37,980 nucleotides of DNA from Cyanobacterium sp. T60_A2020_053 (GCA_015272165.1 JACYMF010000042.1:1-37980); one strand, 5' to 3'; shown: positions 1-9,216, counted from the stretch's first letter. Translations and numbers: made by a program. The notes: generated by a model not told the origin, from the sequence alone.

Positions 1-66
1 TATGGGCTGTCGTCTAACGGCGAGTCGGTGAACCAAGAATCCCCCACTATAACCCGTAGGGTTTAG
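1..66 (+). CDS. tnpB: TnpB C-terminal tail (partial, cut by window edge)
   Basis: Only the last 21 codons are in the window, open from base 1 to a TAG stop at 64-66. The peptide contains the stretch SSNGESVNQESP, which I recall as the typical C-terminus of cyanobacterial IS200/IS605 TnpB (RNA-guided nuclease of the transposon). It runs straight into the hairpin that forms the element's right end, as expected because the TnpB omega-RNA overlaps the gene's 3' end. The catalytic RuvC domain lies outside the window, so I cannot say whether the gene is intact. The identification rests on this tail and its context. Confidence 0.55.
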   Translation, partial: YGLSSNGESVNQESPTITRRV

Positions 67-84
67 TGGTGGGAGTGTCAATCG
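1..84 (+). mobile_element. Right end of an IS200/IS605-type element
   Basis: After the TnpB stop, or overlapping it, lies an imperfect hairpin at about 38-73. Its outer arms are CCACTA/TAGTGG and its inner arms are AACCC/GGGTT, followed by GGGAGTGTCAA. Subterminal hairpins of this kind are the right-end recognition structure of IS200/IS605 transposons and also the 3' part of the omega-RNA. The exact terminal base cannot be fixed without the left end. Confidence 0.5.
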
Positions 85-141
85 TGATAGAGTAGTATTT
101 GATTGATGCTATTTTTCGAGCAATTATGTCCGTTTGAACAC

Positions 142-226
142 CTATAAATCAATCAAAAATAATCTTAGTTCAATTTATTGAACGAGATATTATTAGCCGT
201 GTAATTCATTACACGGTGGGTAAATT
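142..226 (+). repeat. Two-hairpin intergenic repeat, copy 1
   Basis: About 85 bp that recurs, inverted, at 21580-21665. It holds two palindromes: GTTCAATTTATTGAAC, and CCGTGTAAT/ATTACACGG around a TC centre. The spacer between them differs between copies while both palindromes are kept, which suggests that the hairpins are what is conserved. Together with the IS end it accounts for most of the gene-free stretch 67-360. I see no clear promoter for cikA. Confidence 0.7.
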
Positions 227-360
227 ACTTGATATTATTCATTCTCCTGTTTTCTCAATCTTTAGAAAACATTACAGTTTGACGAAAAGCGAGGAATAGG
301 ATAGATGATGATAGTATGATCTAATTAAATTTAGCCACTTCATCATCATTTTATCTTGGC

Positions 361-2583
361 ATGGCTAACAATCATCCCTCTTTAAACAAAACGATTATTT
401 CCCATCAAATGTTGAGCAAATTACATCATCTCTGGCAACAAACTGCCGAGAATCAGGGAAGTGACCTTATTTTTCTTACTCAACAGCATCTCAACAGAAA
501 AAAAGACATTTCTAATAATGGCTTAATTTTTCACAACTTCAATTTAATCCTGCATCCAGATTTACAGGCTTTACTATTTATTGATCGAGAAATCAGTAAT
601 TTCTATTATCAAATTACCATTAGTTTTGAACTTGACAAAATCGTTAGTTTTTATGAAATAATTAAGCCTTTCTTAAATTTAAGAACTAAAAAGAAAATTG
701 ATCATCATCTCGCTATTATCGATGTTGATAATTCTTTAAATCATGGTTTTATTCTTGAAGTTTTGAAAATTTTTAGCAATCCCTTAAATATTCAAGAGCA
801 ATCTATTAATGATCAAAATGATAATTCCCCCATTGAGGATATATTGCATAGTCGTCTGAAACAAGAAAATATATTACATAATTTAACTCAGCAAATTCAA
901 GATAATTTAGAGTTAAAACAAATCATTCAAAATACTTTAGAAAATGTCAAAAATTTATTAGAAATAGACCGTTTATTAATTTATCAAGTTAATGTAACAA
1001 ATACTGATAATAAATTAATCAATATTGTTACTTATGAAACAGAAGTATCAGCGCCCTTCACCTCAGTTTTAAACTATCAAGAAGATCGCTGTTTTGAAAC
1101 ATTACAAACCCTGCAAAAATACCAAGATGATTTTATTTTAATTATCAATGATATTGACGAGCAAAATTTAGAAAAATGTTTAACTGAAACCATGAAGAAA
1201 ATGGCAGTTAAAGCAAAAATTGTCATACCAATTATCGTGAAACATGAGTTATGGGGTTTGTTAATTGCCCATGAATGTAATCAACCAAGAAAATGGCAAG
1301 AAAATGACATAAAATTTCTGAAGCACATCAGCGAATATTTAGCAGTAGCAGTCTATCAGTATAACTACTATCAACAATTAGAAGCACAAAAAAAAGCCTT
1401 AGAAAAACAAGTGGAAAAAAAGGCTAGAGAATTACAAGATGCTTTAATTTTAGCGGAAGTAGCTCAACAATCAAAAGCAGAGTTTTTAGGTAGTATTAGT
1501 CACGAACTAAGAACTCCTTTAACTTGTATAATTGGATTATCGGGAACTTTGTTACATTGGTCTAAAAATGATAATAGTAGCATTTTATCTCCTGAAAAAG
1601 AAACTAGATATTTAAAAATTATTCAAGAAAATGGTAGAAAATTACTGCAATTAATTAATAATATTCTTGATTTTGCTGAAATCGAATCAGGAAAATATTT
1701 ACTTAATATTAAACCAATCTCTTTAGAAAATATCGCTCAAATGGTATTACTATATGGTTTAGAAATAGCCCGTAACAAAGGTGTTATGGTTAAACTAGAT
1801 TATCGAGTCAGTAATGAAGAAGATTTGTTTTATGCAGACGGTGAAAGACTTTACCAAATTTTATTAAATCTCGTGGATAATGGTATTAAGTTTACGGGCG
1901 CTGGAGGAGAAGTTATTATAAAAATTTGGCGAGAAAATAATCAGGCTATTTTTCATATTGAAGATACAGGTATTGGTATTTATCCAGAACAAATACCTCT
2001 TTTATTTAACGAGTTTCAACAATTAGAAAATTATCGCACTCGTACCAATCCGGGTACTGGTTTAGGGTTAGCTTTAACTAAACATTTGGTAGAATTACAT
2101 GGCGGTTTTATTGAGGTTGAATCCATGGTAGAAAAAGGTTCCGTTTTCACTGTTTATTTGCCTAATTCTGATGTTAACTCTATACTTTATCAACAAAATA
2201 TAGAAAATGAACTTAAAGCAAGAAGTGATAATAAAACAGTAGTAATTATTTGTGAAGATGACGAAATTGGCACGGTTTTATGTGAGTTATTGACGGCGGC
2301 TGATTATCAAGTAATTTGGTTATTTGATGCCACAGAAGCGATGCAAAAAATTTCTTTAATTAATCCTAAAGTGATTATTTTAGAGCAAAATCAATTCACT
2401 TCTCTGAATTTGGCTTCGGATATTCAAACTCTTAATAACAATTTTCATTTGATAGTCATTAGAGATGAAATTAGCGGACAAGAGTGGAATAGTCTTTCTA
2501 AGTTAGGAGTTAATGAATATTTACTAAAGCCTTTACAACCAAGAATTTTGCTTAAAAAAGTTAATAAAGCCATGAGTTATTAA
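361..2583 (+). CDS. cikA: CikA, circadian input/output histidine kinase
   Basis: The 740-residue length is close to Synechococcus elongatus CikA, and the domain order is the same: an N-terminal region (1-175), GAF (about 178-335), coiled linker (336-372), HisKA with SHELRTPLTCIIG (His381), HATPase_c (N box around Asn507, DTGIGI 535-540, GTGLGL 565-570) and a C-terminal pseudo-receiver (about 625-735). In the pseudo-receiver the phosphoacceptor Asp is replaced by Glu675 in VIILEQ. In this family that domain binds oxidised quinones and the KaiB fold-switched state, while the kinase core acts as a phosphatase on RpaA. Cys273 lies exactly 10 residues before VKA, the position of the bilin-binding Cys in cyanobacteriochrome GAF domains, though Leu rather than His follows it. 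Start is ATG at 361; no good Shine-Dalgarno is visible. The gene stands alone, before pth. Confidence 0.88.
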   Translation: MANNHPSLNKTIISHQMLSKLHHLWQQTAENQGSDLIFLTQQHLNRKKDISNNGLIFHNFNLILHPDLQALLFIDREISNFYYQITISFELDKIVSFYEIIKPFLNLRTKKKIDHHLAIIDVDNSLNHGFILEVLKIFSNPLNIQEQSINDQNDNSPIEDILHSRLKQENILHNLTQQIQDNLELKQIIQNTLENVKNLLEIDRLLIYQVNVTNTDNKLINIVTYETEVSAPFTSVLNYQEDRCFETLQTLQKYQDDFILIINDIDEQNLEKCLTETMKKMAVKAKIVIPIIVKHELWGLLIAHECNQPRKWQENDIKFLKHISEYLAVAVYQYNYYQQLEAQKKALEKQVEKKARELQDALILAEVAQQSKAEFLGSISHELRTPLTCIIGLSGTLLHWSKNDNSSILSPEKETRYLKIIQENGRKLLQLINNILDFAEIESGKYLLNIKPISLENIAQMVLLYGLEIARNKGVMVKLDYRVSNEEDLFYADGERLYQILLNLVDNGIKFTGAGGEVIIKIWRENNQAIFHIEDTGIGIYPEQIPLLFNEFQQLENYRTRTNPGTGLGLALTKHLVELHGGFIEVESMVEKGSVFTVYLPNSDVNSILYQQNIENELKARSDNKTVVIICEDDEIGTVLCELLTAADYQVIWLFDATEAMQKISLINPKVIILEQNQFTSLNLASDIQTLNNNFHLIVIRDEISGQEWNSLSKLGVNEYLLKPLQPRILLKKVNKAMSY

Positions 2584-2609
2584 ATCGGCTTTGGTGAGTT
2601 AAAAAAGTA

Positions 2610-2680
2610 AAAGTAAATTTAAAAATAGTTTGAACCACCATTAAATTTGCCTAACTTTTAAAAGACGGGGTTTTAAAGCG
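2610..2680 (+). repeat. Dispersed repeat (ACTACCATTAAATTTGCTC family), diverged copy
   Basis: A stretch reading roughly AAATTTAAAnATAGnTT-ACnACCATTAAATTTGC, then AAAAGACGGGnTTTTAAA. Other copies are at 24420-24465, 29237-29309 and 30539-30590. It fills the cikA-pth gap. The GACGGGGTTTTAAA tail may act as a weak structural end, but I cannot assign a function. Confidence 0.6.
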
Positions 2681-2765
2681 CGACCTGAACTGATTGCCCG
2701 GAATAGCGATACTTAAACAAAAAAAATAAGGTAAATTAAAAGTTGGCGTAATACAATTATCACAG

Positions 2766-3362
2766 ATGGTTGAAGAAAACAAAAAATCTATCGTTATTCC
2801 TGATTTAATCGTAGGTTTGGGTAATCCTGAGCCAAAATATGACCACACTAGACATAATATTGGCTTTGCTGTGGTTGACTATTTGGCTGATAAATGGGGT
2901 TTTACTTGGCAGAAAAATAATAAATTTAATGCCTTATTTACTGAAGGATTCGCACCTAACCGCAAAAAAGTTCGCCTTGTTAAGCCCTTTACTTATATGA
3001 ACAACTCTGGGCAATCGGTGCGCGCTGTCTTAGATTGGTACAAACTAACTCCTGAAACTTTGTTAGTGGTGTATGATGACATGGATTTGCCCTTAGGTAA
3101 GATTCGTTTGCGGCTATCAGGCTCGGCAGGGGGTCATAATGGTATGAAGTCGATTATTAGTCATGTGGGGGGGCAAAAATTTCCCCGTTGTCGCATTGGT
3201 ATTGGTAAGTCTGGAGAAAAACAAGCTACTATCGGTCATGTTTTAGGTCGTTTTTCTAGTGAGGAAACCCCTGTTATTAACGACTTGATGGTTGTAGTGC
3301 GAGGGGCGCTGGAGCTTTCTCTCCATGACGGAGTGGAAAAAACTATGAGTTTGTATAATTAG
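2766..3362 (+). CDS. pth: Peptidyl-tRNA hydrolase
   Basis: 198 residues, normal length for the bacterial Pth family, which releases peptides from peptidyl-tRNAs that dropped off the ribosome. Family motifs are clear: VGLGNPEPKYDHTRHNIGF near the N-terminus contains the substrate-binding Asn and the catalytic His. YDDMDLPLGKIRLR and GSAGGHNGMKSI follow mid-protein, and the C-terminus ends in VEKTMSLYN. The ATG at 2766 leaves a short charged extension (MVEENKKS) before the first strand. The stop codon TAG is formed by the first bases of a MITE-like inverted repeat starting at 3359. No operon partner is evident. Confidence 0.96.
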   Translation: MVEENKKSIVIPDLIVGLGNPEPKYDHTRHNIGFAVVDYLADKWGFTWQKNNKFNALFTEGFAPNRKKVRLVKPFTYMNNSGQSVRAVLDWYKLTPETLLVVYDDMDLPLGKIRLRLSGSAGGHNGMKSIISHVGGQKFPRCRIGIGKSGEKQATIGHVLGRFSSEETPVINDLMVVVRGALELSLHDGVEKTMSLYN

Positions 3363-3620
3363 GGTCTGCTGAAAAAGTGGAGTGGTGAGGGGAGGTGTCA
3401 GGCTTCGGGTCTCAGGTTTCAGGTGAAATGCTTATAAATCAAAGACTTTAGCCAAATAGTTATTTTTCATAAATTGCTAATTTGTCTCAATAATTTTCGA
3501 TGGGAATGGAAAAAATAGAGTGTTTTTAGAGAAAAAATCAATTTATGACACTTTTTGTTGTGTAGAATAGACTTTAAACCTTTATTTGACAAGGGTTTTG
3601 ATTTATTCAGCAGACCCTAA
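3359..3620. repeat. MITE-like element with 15-bp perfect terminal inverted repeats
   Basis: The left end is TTAGGGTCTGCTGAA (3359-3373) and the right end is its exact reverse complement (3606-3620), giving an element of about 262 bp with no coding capacity. Near the left end are reiterated TCAGG units (GTGTCAGG, CAGGTTTCAGGTG) shared with repeats at 22665-22838 and 26565-26690. It fills most of the pth-petF gap. The left terminus supplies the pth stop codon. A two-base TA-type target is possible, but I see no clear target duplication. Confidence 0.75.
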
Positions 3621-3661
3621 ATAATGTTTTGTCACAGATTACCCCAGCATGATATAAAAAC

Positions 3662-3707
3662 TAAAAAAGCAGTTAATAATCCCCAAAAAGGATAAATCAA
3701 CTGCTTC
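3662..3707 (-). terminator. Rho-independent terminator of petF
   Basis: On the minus strand, AAGCAGTT (3699-3706) pairs with AACTGCTT (3667-3674), with a smaller ATCC/GGAT stem inside the loop. A T-run follows immediately (AAAAAA at 3663-3668 on the plus strand). It lies 17 bp past the petF stop. Confidence 0.75.
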
Positions 3708-3723
3708 GCAACGAGATAACTTA

Positions 3724-4050
<327 letters not shown>

Positions 4051-4298
4051 TTATTGCCTACTGAATCAGTAAGCCTATTAAGAATAGTAAAGGATAAATG
4101 ACATTATTTACCTACACATTAGTAATGAAATTGTTAATCCCAGAATAAATAAGATTAATTTATAATATAAAATCAAGTAGGATAGTTGAGTTTAAAACAT
4201 TTATTTTTTTTATAATCCTTATCTAGTAAGGGTTTTATTCAAGAGCATTCTGTTATAATTACCTTTCCAATCATAATTAACTATATTAGTTAAACTTA

Positions 4299-4312
4299 TT
4301 CAGTACACCCTA
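4299..4312 (-). repeat. Solo repeat end TAGGGTGTACTGAA overlapping a stop codon
   Basis: On the minus strand the GGDEF/EAL gene ends directly in TAGGGTGTACTGAA, whose TAG is the stop codon. The identical 14-mer is at 34294-34307 at the end of cofG, and a two-mismatch form (TAGGGTCTGCTGAA) ends pth. I find no matching opposite end nearby, so this may be a solo end or a degraded MITE. Confidence 0.6.
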
Positions 4313-7300
4313 AATATGAAATAGATTGATGAGATTACCAGCGCCCGTCGCATCCACCGGCTTAGAATAAAGATACCCTTGACCGAAATCACAACCAATC
4401 CGTTTTAAAATTGTTTCTTGGGTTGTGGTTTCGATACCTTCAGCTACTACATCAAGGGAAAGATTATGTGCCAAAGCCACAATGGCTTCCACAATAGCAT
4501 GACGATCATTTGTATTATTTAGAGGGGTAATGAAAGCGCGATCAATTTTGAGAGTATTAAAAGGTAAACGATGCAGATAACTTAGAGAAGAATAACCGGT
4601 GCCAAAATCATCGAGAGAAATTTTTAAATCTCTGGCTTGAATTTTATCTAATAAATTTTTAGCTACATTAAAATTATCCATCAAAATACTTTCGGTAATT
4701 TCTAATTTTAAATTAAGGGGATTCACTTCACTTTTGTTTAAAATTGAGTCCACTTTATCTAAAAAATGTTCGTCTAATAATTGTTTACTTGATACATTTA
4801 CGGCAATAAATAAATTAAGGTCAGGATATTTTTGGTGCCAGAGGTGCGCCTGATGTGCTGCCGTATTTAAAATCCAATCTCCCAAAGGAATTATTAAACC
4901 ATTTTCTTCAGCAATAGGAATAAATTTCACGGGAGAAATAAAGCCTAAATCTGGATGAAACCAGCGAACTAAAGCTTCAAATCCTGCAATATTATTTGTT
5001 TTTAAATTAATAATTGGTTGATAATATAATTCAAGAATACCATCACTTAGAGCTTTCCTTAATTGAGATTCTAATTTTAATTTATCCAATAATTGTTTAT
5101 ACATGATTGGTTTAAATATTTGATAACAATTTTTTCCTGCTTTTTTCGCTTGATTCATTGTTAAATCAGCATCTCTCAGCATTTCTTCAGGTTTTTGATA
5201 CCCTAAAGATGCTATTAAAATTTCTTCTTTATTTTCATAATTAACAGAACTAAAAGTAACACCAATTGTTACGGAAGAAGCAAAATAATTATTATCTAAT
5301 AAATGATTAGTATTACAAGCTGTGATAATATTTTGAGCAATTATTTCTCCTTGCTCATAAGAAGTTAAATCATCTAATAGCACTGCAAACTCATCACCGC
5401 TAATCCTTGCCAATGTGTCTTTTTCTTCAAGACAACTGATAATTTTATCGGCAATTATAATTAATAAGTCATCTCCAATATTGTGACCCAAACTATCATT
5501 AATTTTTTGGAAATTATCTATATCAATCAATAAGACGGCACATAACTTATTAGAGCTTTTATTACACTTCGTTAAAGTTTTCTCTAACCTTTCTAAAAAT
5601 AAAAATCGGTTAGGTAATCCAGTTAATTTATCATATAATCTATCAAGTAAGATTTGTTCTTCCATATTCTTGACTTGGGAAATATCAATAATTTGTTGAA
5701 TTAGTTGAACAGTTTGACCTTGATTATTTCTTAAAATACTTACGTCAACTATAGTGTAAATAACTGTACCATTACTAGCTAAATATCTTCTTTCTTGACT
5801 ATACTTTCCTTGACTACTATTCAATATCTCTCTTACCAATAATTTATTTTTTTCTATATCATCAGGGTGATAAAAATTTTCTTGATTTTGATTAATTAAA
5901 TCAGTAAAACTATAATTCAATAATTGGCAAACAGAATTATTAACCCTTTTAATAATTCCATTTTGATCCGTAATCATCATGCCGATGGGTGCTGAATCAA
6001 ATATTAATCTCAATTCTTCTTCACTTTGCACCAAAGCCTTTTGAATTTCTTTTTGTTTGCTGATGTCAGTAATAATACCATCAATTCTAATCACCTTTTT
6101 CTGTTCATTGTAAATGACATAAGCTCGATCTCTTACATACTTTTCCTTACCATTGGGTAAAATTATTTTATATTCTAAATCATGATTATTTAGCATTTCA
6201 TCAAACAAAGAAATACTTAAGATATTAGAATAAAGTGCTTTAACGTTTTCTTGCTGTTCAGAATGTACTAAATCAAGCCAAAAACAGCGTTTCTGAAAGA
6301 AAAATGATAACTCACATTCATATAAAACTTTGGCAGCATTATTTATATACATTAACTGTAAAGTTTGAGGATGGATAGACCAAATAACATCTTCCAAGGA
6401 TGATAGAATATCATTTAATCTTTCTTGATTTTCTACTAAAGCAATATTGATATGTTCTTTTTCTAGTTCTTTTTCTTGAGCTAAAATAGTTCTACTAATA
6501 TTTAAAGCAATAGCTTCAATTAAATGTTTTTGATAAATTAAATAGTGATCGGTTTTTTCCACACTAAAAAGGTGAATCGTACCATAAATTTCCTCACTGA
6601 GCCAAATGGGTGTCGCCAAATAGCTGGTAATACTTAAATTTTGTGAAATATTTTGTGAAGATAGTAAGCTAAAACTACTTGTTGATTCGTCATAAATTGT
6701 TTCTTGTCTTTTAGTTACTTCTTGGCTGAGTATATTAATTAAACAATATTGTTGATCAAAAAATAAATCATTATTAAATGTACAGTATTGGCTGACTATT
6801 TCAAATTGAGAAGTGGAAACTTCAACAATAATTCCTATTTGCATATTAAGAATATGACAAGCGTTTTTTAAGTAATAATTTAAGTTATTCTTTAAATCTT
6901 CTTCTAAGTTTTCTTTTAATTCATTGACAGCTTTTAGTTTTTTACTAAAGTTAGCTAGTTGTTTTGTTTTTTTGCTTAGTGCCTGTTCTAAATTATATTT
7001 TTTAGTAATATCATTTTGTACCCCAATAAAATGAGTTAAATCTCCTTTTTGATTATAAATTGGATTAATATATATCTCATTCCAAAAAAGTTCGCCATTT
7101 TTGCGATAATTTTTAACGACTGTACGACATTTATTCCCTGATTGAATTGCTTTTCTTAATTTTTTTACGCCATTTTGTTGATGCTCATTATTTTGAAGGA
7201 AACTACAATTCTTACCTAATGTTTCCTCTTTAGTATAACCAGTAATTATTTCAAAACCTTTATTAACATAAATTACAGGATTATGGGCTTGGGATGAATC

Positions 7301-7981
7301 GGTAATAACAATACCATTAAGGCTGGAATCAATAGCTTTTTCTAATAATTCTAAACTTTTATTTTTTTCTAAAGAGTAGGTAAAAATAGAAATTATATGT
7401 TTTATAAATTCAATTTTTAAATTATCAAAAAAATCATCTTCACTAATATAAAAGCTAAAAATTCCCCAAGGAGTAGAATAATTAACGTTATTTTCTTTTT
7501 CAACTAATAAATTAATAGTATTTTCTGTTAAAAATGGAGAATTTTTATCAAAACTAATATTTTTAATCCGTTGTGTAATATTCTCTGGGCTAATCTTTAT
7601 TTGCGAGTATTCTATAGGAATATCATTAATTTGGTGATCTTGTATTCCTTGATGATATTTAAAATAGAATTGATTAAGACTAGGATTAAATTGCCAAAAT
7701 TTAGCTTCACAAATTCCTAGCGTTTGACAAATTACCTCTATAATTTTTTCTTCTATTTCTTGCCCATCAGACTGTTTTTCTAAGTTATTGAAAATAGCCC
7801 TTTGATAAATTTTTATGGCTTCTAAATTTTGCTTTTCTTCCCGCTGTGATAGCAGTTGATAAGATTTTAAGTCTAACTGATGTTTTAAAATGAGATTTTT
7901 ATCTCTTACTTTTTTTAAAAAATAAATTAATAAAATATTAGTAATTACTACAAAGAGACTAAATAACCAAAAAATTGTCAT
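4310..7981 (-). CDS. LOV/GAF/PAS/GGDEF/EAL c-di-GMP signalling protein
   Basis: 1223 residues. An N-terminal membrane helix (4-22) is followed by a weak GAF-like region (about 60-205) and a LOV-type PAS domain (about 211-328). GKNCSFLQ puts the flavin-adduct Cys at 259, and NYRKNGELFW and NPIYNQKGDLTHFIGVQNDI match LOV strands. Then come a GAF (about 365-500), two PAS domains (about 520-640 and 650-770), GGDEF (about 780-955; signature SGDEF 861-865) and EAL (about 970-1220). In the EAL domain EALVR (Glu1002), NVSSKQ, EITES, DDFGTG (1124-1129), KIDRAF and EGIET are all kept, so the phosphodiesterase site looks intact. SGDEF is a tolerated variant of the cyclase signature. I infer a blue-light-responsive c-di-GMP enzyme at the membrane; I recall Synechocystis Slr0359 as similar. 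Start ATG at 7981; apparently single-gene. Confidence 0.9.
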   Translation of the reverse strand: MTIFWLFSLFVVITNILLIYFLKKVRDKNLILKHQLDLKSYQLLSQREEKQNLEAIKIYQRAIFNNLEKQSDGQEIEEKIIEVICQTLGICEAKFWQFNPSLNQFYFKYHQGIQDHQINDIPIEYSQIKISPENITQRIKNISFDKNSPFLTENTINLLVEKENNVNYSTPWGIFSFYISEDDFFDNLKIEFIKHIISIFTYSLEKNKSLELLEKAIDSSLNGIVITDSSQAHNPVIYVNKGFEIITGYTKEETLGKNCSFLQNNEHQQNGVKKLRKAIQSGNKCRTVVKNYRKNGELFWNEIYINPIYNQKGDLTHFIGVQNDITKKYNLEQALSKKTKQLANFSKKLKAVNELKENLEEDLKNNLNYYLKNACHILNMQIGIIVEVSTSQFEIVSQYCTFNNDLFFDQQYCLINILSQEVTKRQETIYDESTSSFSLLSSQNISQNLSITSYLATPIWLSEEIYGTIHLFSVEKTDHYLIYQKHLIEAIALNISRTILAQEKELEKEHINIALVENQERLNDILSSLEDVIWSIHPQTLQLMYINNAAKVLYECELSFFFQKRCFWLDLVHSEQQENVKALYSNILSISLFDEMLNNHDLEYKIILPNGKEKYVRDRAYVIYNEQKKVIRIDGIITDISKQKEIQKALVQSEEELRLIFDSAPIGMMITDQNGIIKRVNNSVCQLLNYSFTDLINQNQENFYHPDDIEKNKLLVREILNSSQGKYSQERRYLASNGTVIYTIVDVSILRNNQGQTVQLIQQIIDISQVKNMEEQILLDRLYDKLTGLPNRFLFLERLEKTLTKCNKSSNKLCAVLLIDIDNFQKINDSLGHNIGDDLLIIIADKIISCLEEKDTLARISGDEFAVLLDDLTSYEQGEIIAQNIITACNTNHLLDNNYFASSVTIGVTFSSVNYENKEEILIASLGYQKPEEMLRDADLTMNQAKKAGKNCYQIFKPIMYKQLLDKLKLESQLRKALSDGILELYYQPIINLKTNNIAGFEALVRWFHPDLGFISPVKFIPIAEENGLIIPLGDWILNTAAHQAHLWHQKYPDLNLFIAVNVSSKQLLDEHFLDKVDSILNKSEVNPLNLKLEITESILMDNFNVAKNLLDKIQARDLKISLDDFGTGYSSLSYLHRLPFNTLKIDRAFITPLNNTNDRHAIVEAIVALAHNLSLDVVAEGIETTTQETILKRIGCDFGQGYLYSKPVDATGAGNLINLFHI

Positions 7982-8397
7982 AGACCTTGAAAATGCTTGT
8001 TATCGGTAATTACCCATCATCGTTGTAATTACTTGTTTCCTTTATCTTATCAAAGTAGTGAACTTTCTCATGATGAAAAGATATTTTAGATCATTTGATA
8101 GTTTTATTAGCCTAAATTTATAGCTAAAGTTATTTGGGGTGTGATAAAAAATATTTGGTGAAGCTAACTGTAGGTAAAACAGAAGAGAAAAGAGTCTAAA
8201 ATAACTATATATAAAAGATTTTAGCTTATTGACTATTGTTGATCAACTGTCAAGTTGCATGAATTTTTTTTGATGTAATAAGCAAAAATTAAATTTTCTA
8301 TTAAAAACAACTTATCAATTTTCATCGTATTGATTAGAATAACTTTTCTTTTAATTATTAAATTATAGTTAAAAAACTTAACGAAAGTTAATACTTC
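7982..8397. other. Intergenic region, no gene seen
   Basis: About 415 AT-rich bases between divergent genes. I find no open frame of more than 20 codons, no RNA gene and no repeat shared with the other families here. Promoters for both neighbours should lie here, but none is convincing by eye. Confidence 0.5.
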
Positions 8398-8637
8398 TTG
8401 ACAAAATATACTAGAATAGAGTCAAATTCATATTTTTTAGAAATGTTAATCCCTATTCTCGTCTTTGATGTAGCATTAGTGGCATGGTCATTACACTTAA
8501 TGCAACAAGCCTTTAATCAAAGAGAATTTTCATTAATGTTAGCCGGTAGTTTGGTAGCGTTATCGGCGGCAGCGATGTTGGTGGTTTATTTCTTAGTGGA
8601 AAATTGTCTGACTTCTCTTACTAATACTTTAGTATAG
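8398..8637 (+). CDS. Small two-helix membrane protein, unknown function
   Basis: 79 residues if translation starts at TTG 8398; an ATG at 8443 would remove 15 residues. The sequence shows two hydrophobic segments (about 15-35, MLIPILVFDVALVAWSLHLM, and about 46-67, LMLAGSLVALSAAAMLVVYF) joined by a short polar loop with QREFS. The longer form has a short polar N-terminus with TRIESNSYF. I think it is a conserved cyanobacterial membrane protein because of its regular helical-hairpin pattern, but I do not recognise a named family. No neighbouring gene gives it context: the region downstream is full of transposon relics. Confidence 0.6.
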   Translation: MTKYTRIESNSYFLEMLIPILVFDVALVAWSLHLMQQAFNQREFSLMLAGSLVALSAAAMLVVYFLVENCLTSLTNTLV

Positions 8638-8689
8638 ATTCTTATTAGCTTATTTTTTTGTTAAACTAAGGCACAGACTTATTCAGGAC

Positions 8690-8880
8690 TTATGCCAAAG
8701 ACATAACAATAAAAGGAGATTTTAACTCTTTTCTTAGGTGATTCTCTGGCAAAGAATGTTTAATTCGATAAACAGTCTCACCTGTGGCGTAAGCAACCTG
8801 TTTTAATTTTGTCCACACACAAATAGTACAATTAATGTGATTTCTTTGAATTCTTGCTTTGCGACATTGACAAGATTCTA
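8690..8880 (-). pseudogene. C-terminal relic of a DDE transposase (IS701/IS4-like)
   Basis: On the minus strand an open fragment of about 60 codons ends at TAA (8690-8692). It reads CRKARIQRNHINCTICVW, then TKLKQVAYATGETVY and RIKHSLPENHLRKELKSP. I recall this arrangement (RRNHINC, VWLKLKQLAY, VYQLKH...LKSPS) as the C-terminus of cyanobacterial IS701/IS4-group transposases. A stop codon lies just upstream in frame, and no catalytic domain remains. No terminal repeats could be defined. The family name is recalled, not searched. Confidence 0.5.
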
Positions 8881-9034
8881 TGACCGTTAATTAGAGTTAT
8901 TGCAAAATAAAGGGAAAAAAATCTGAAAACTTTACTGTATATAGATTTGATTGATCTTGATATAAGAACAGCTGTAAGTCCTATGTTAAGAAGTTTTCGA
9001 CTATTTTAGGACATTATTTCACAACAAGTCTAAT

Positions 9035-9160
9035 CTTTTTGAAATCATACTGTTTTTCTTTTAAATCATTGAATATTTTTTGTACTAGATTCAAATTTGA
9101 TGCCACAAAAAATAGATGCAGAGATGTGTTACCCAATACTTATCAAATTATCTAACTTGT
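9035..9160 (-). pseudogene. Decayed MerR-family (cvkR-like) gene fragment outside the CAST
   Basis: Minus-strand DNA here aligns with the middle of the intact cvkR at 16990-17415. The frame reads NLNLVQKIFNDLKEKQYDF against LNLEMAQKILNDLRQKEPDF of CvkR, and the DNA shares AAATCATTGA and ATTTTTTGTnC. Upstream the match continues (AGTATnGGnTAA) in a shifted frame, so the gene is broken. There is no start, HTH or C-terminus. Its position just outside the left transposon end suggests the remains of an earlier CAST or an old rearrangement. Confidence 0.65.
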
Positions 9161-9216
9161 TAAGACGATATTGATTCGTTGATGACCACAAATAGTATAT
9201 TACTGCATAGTTAATG

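Noticed and set aside
2651-2848. 65-codon minus-strand frame across the pth start
   Set aside because: Lies over a dispersed repeat and the pth N-terminus; no ribosome site or conserved pattern.
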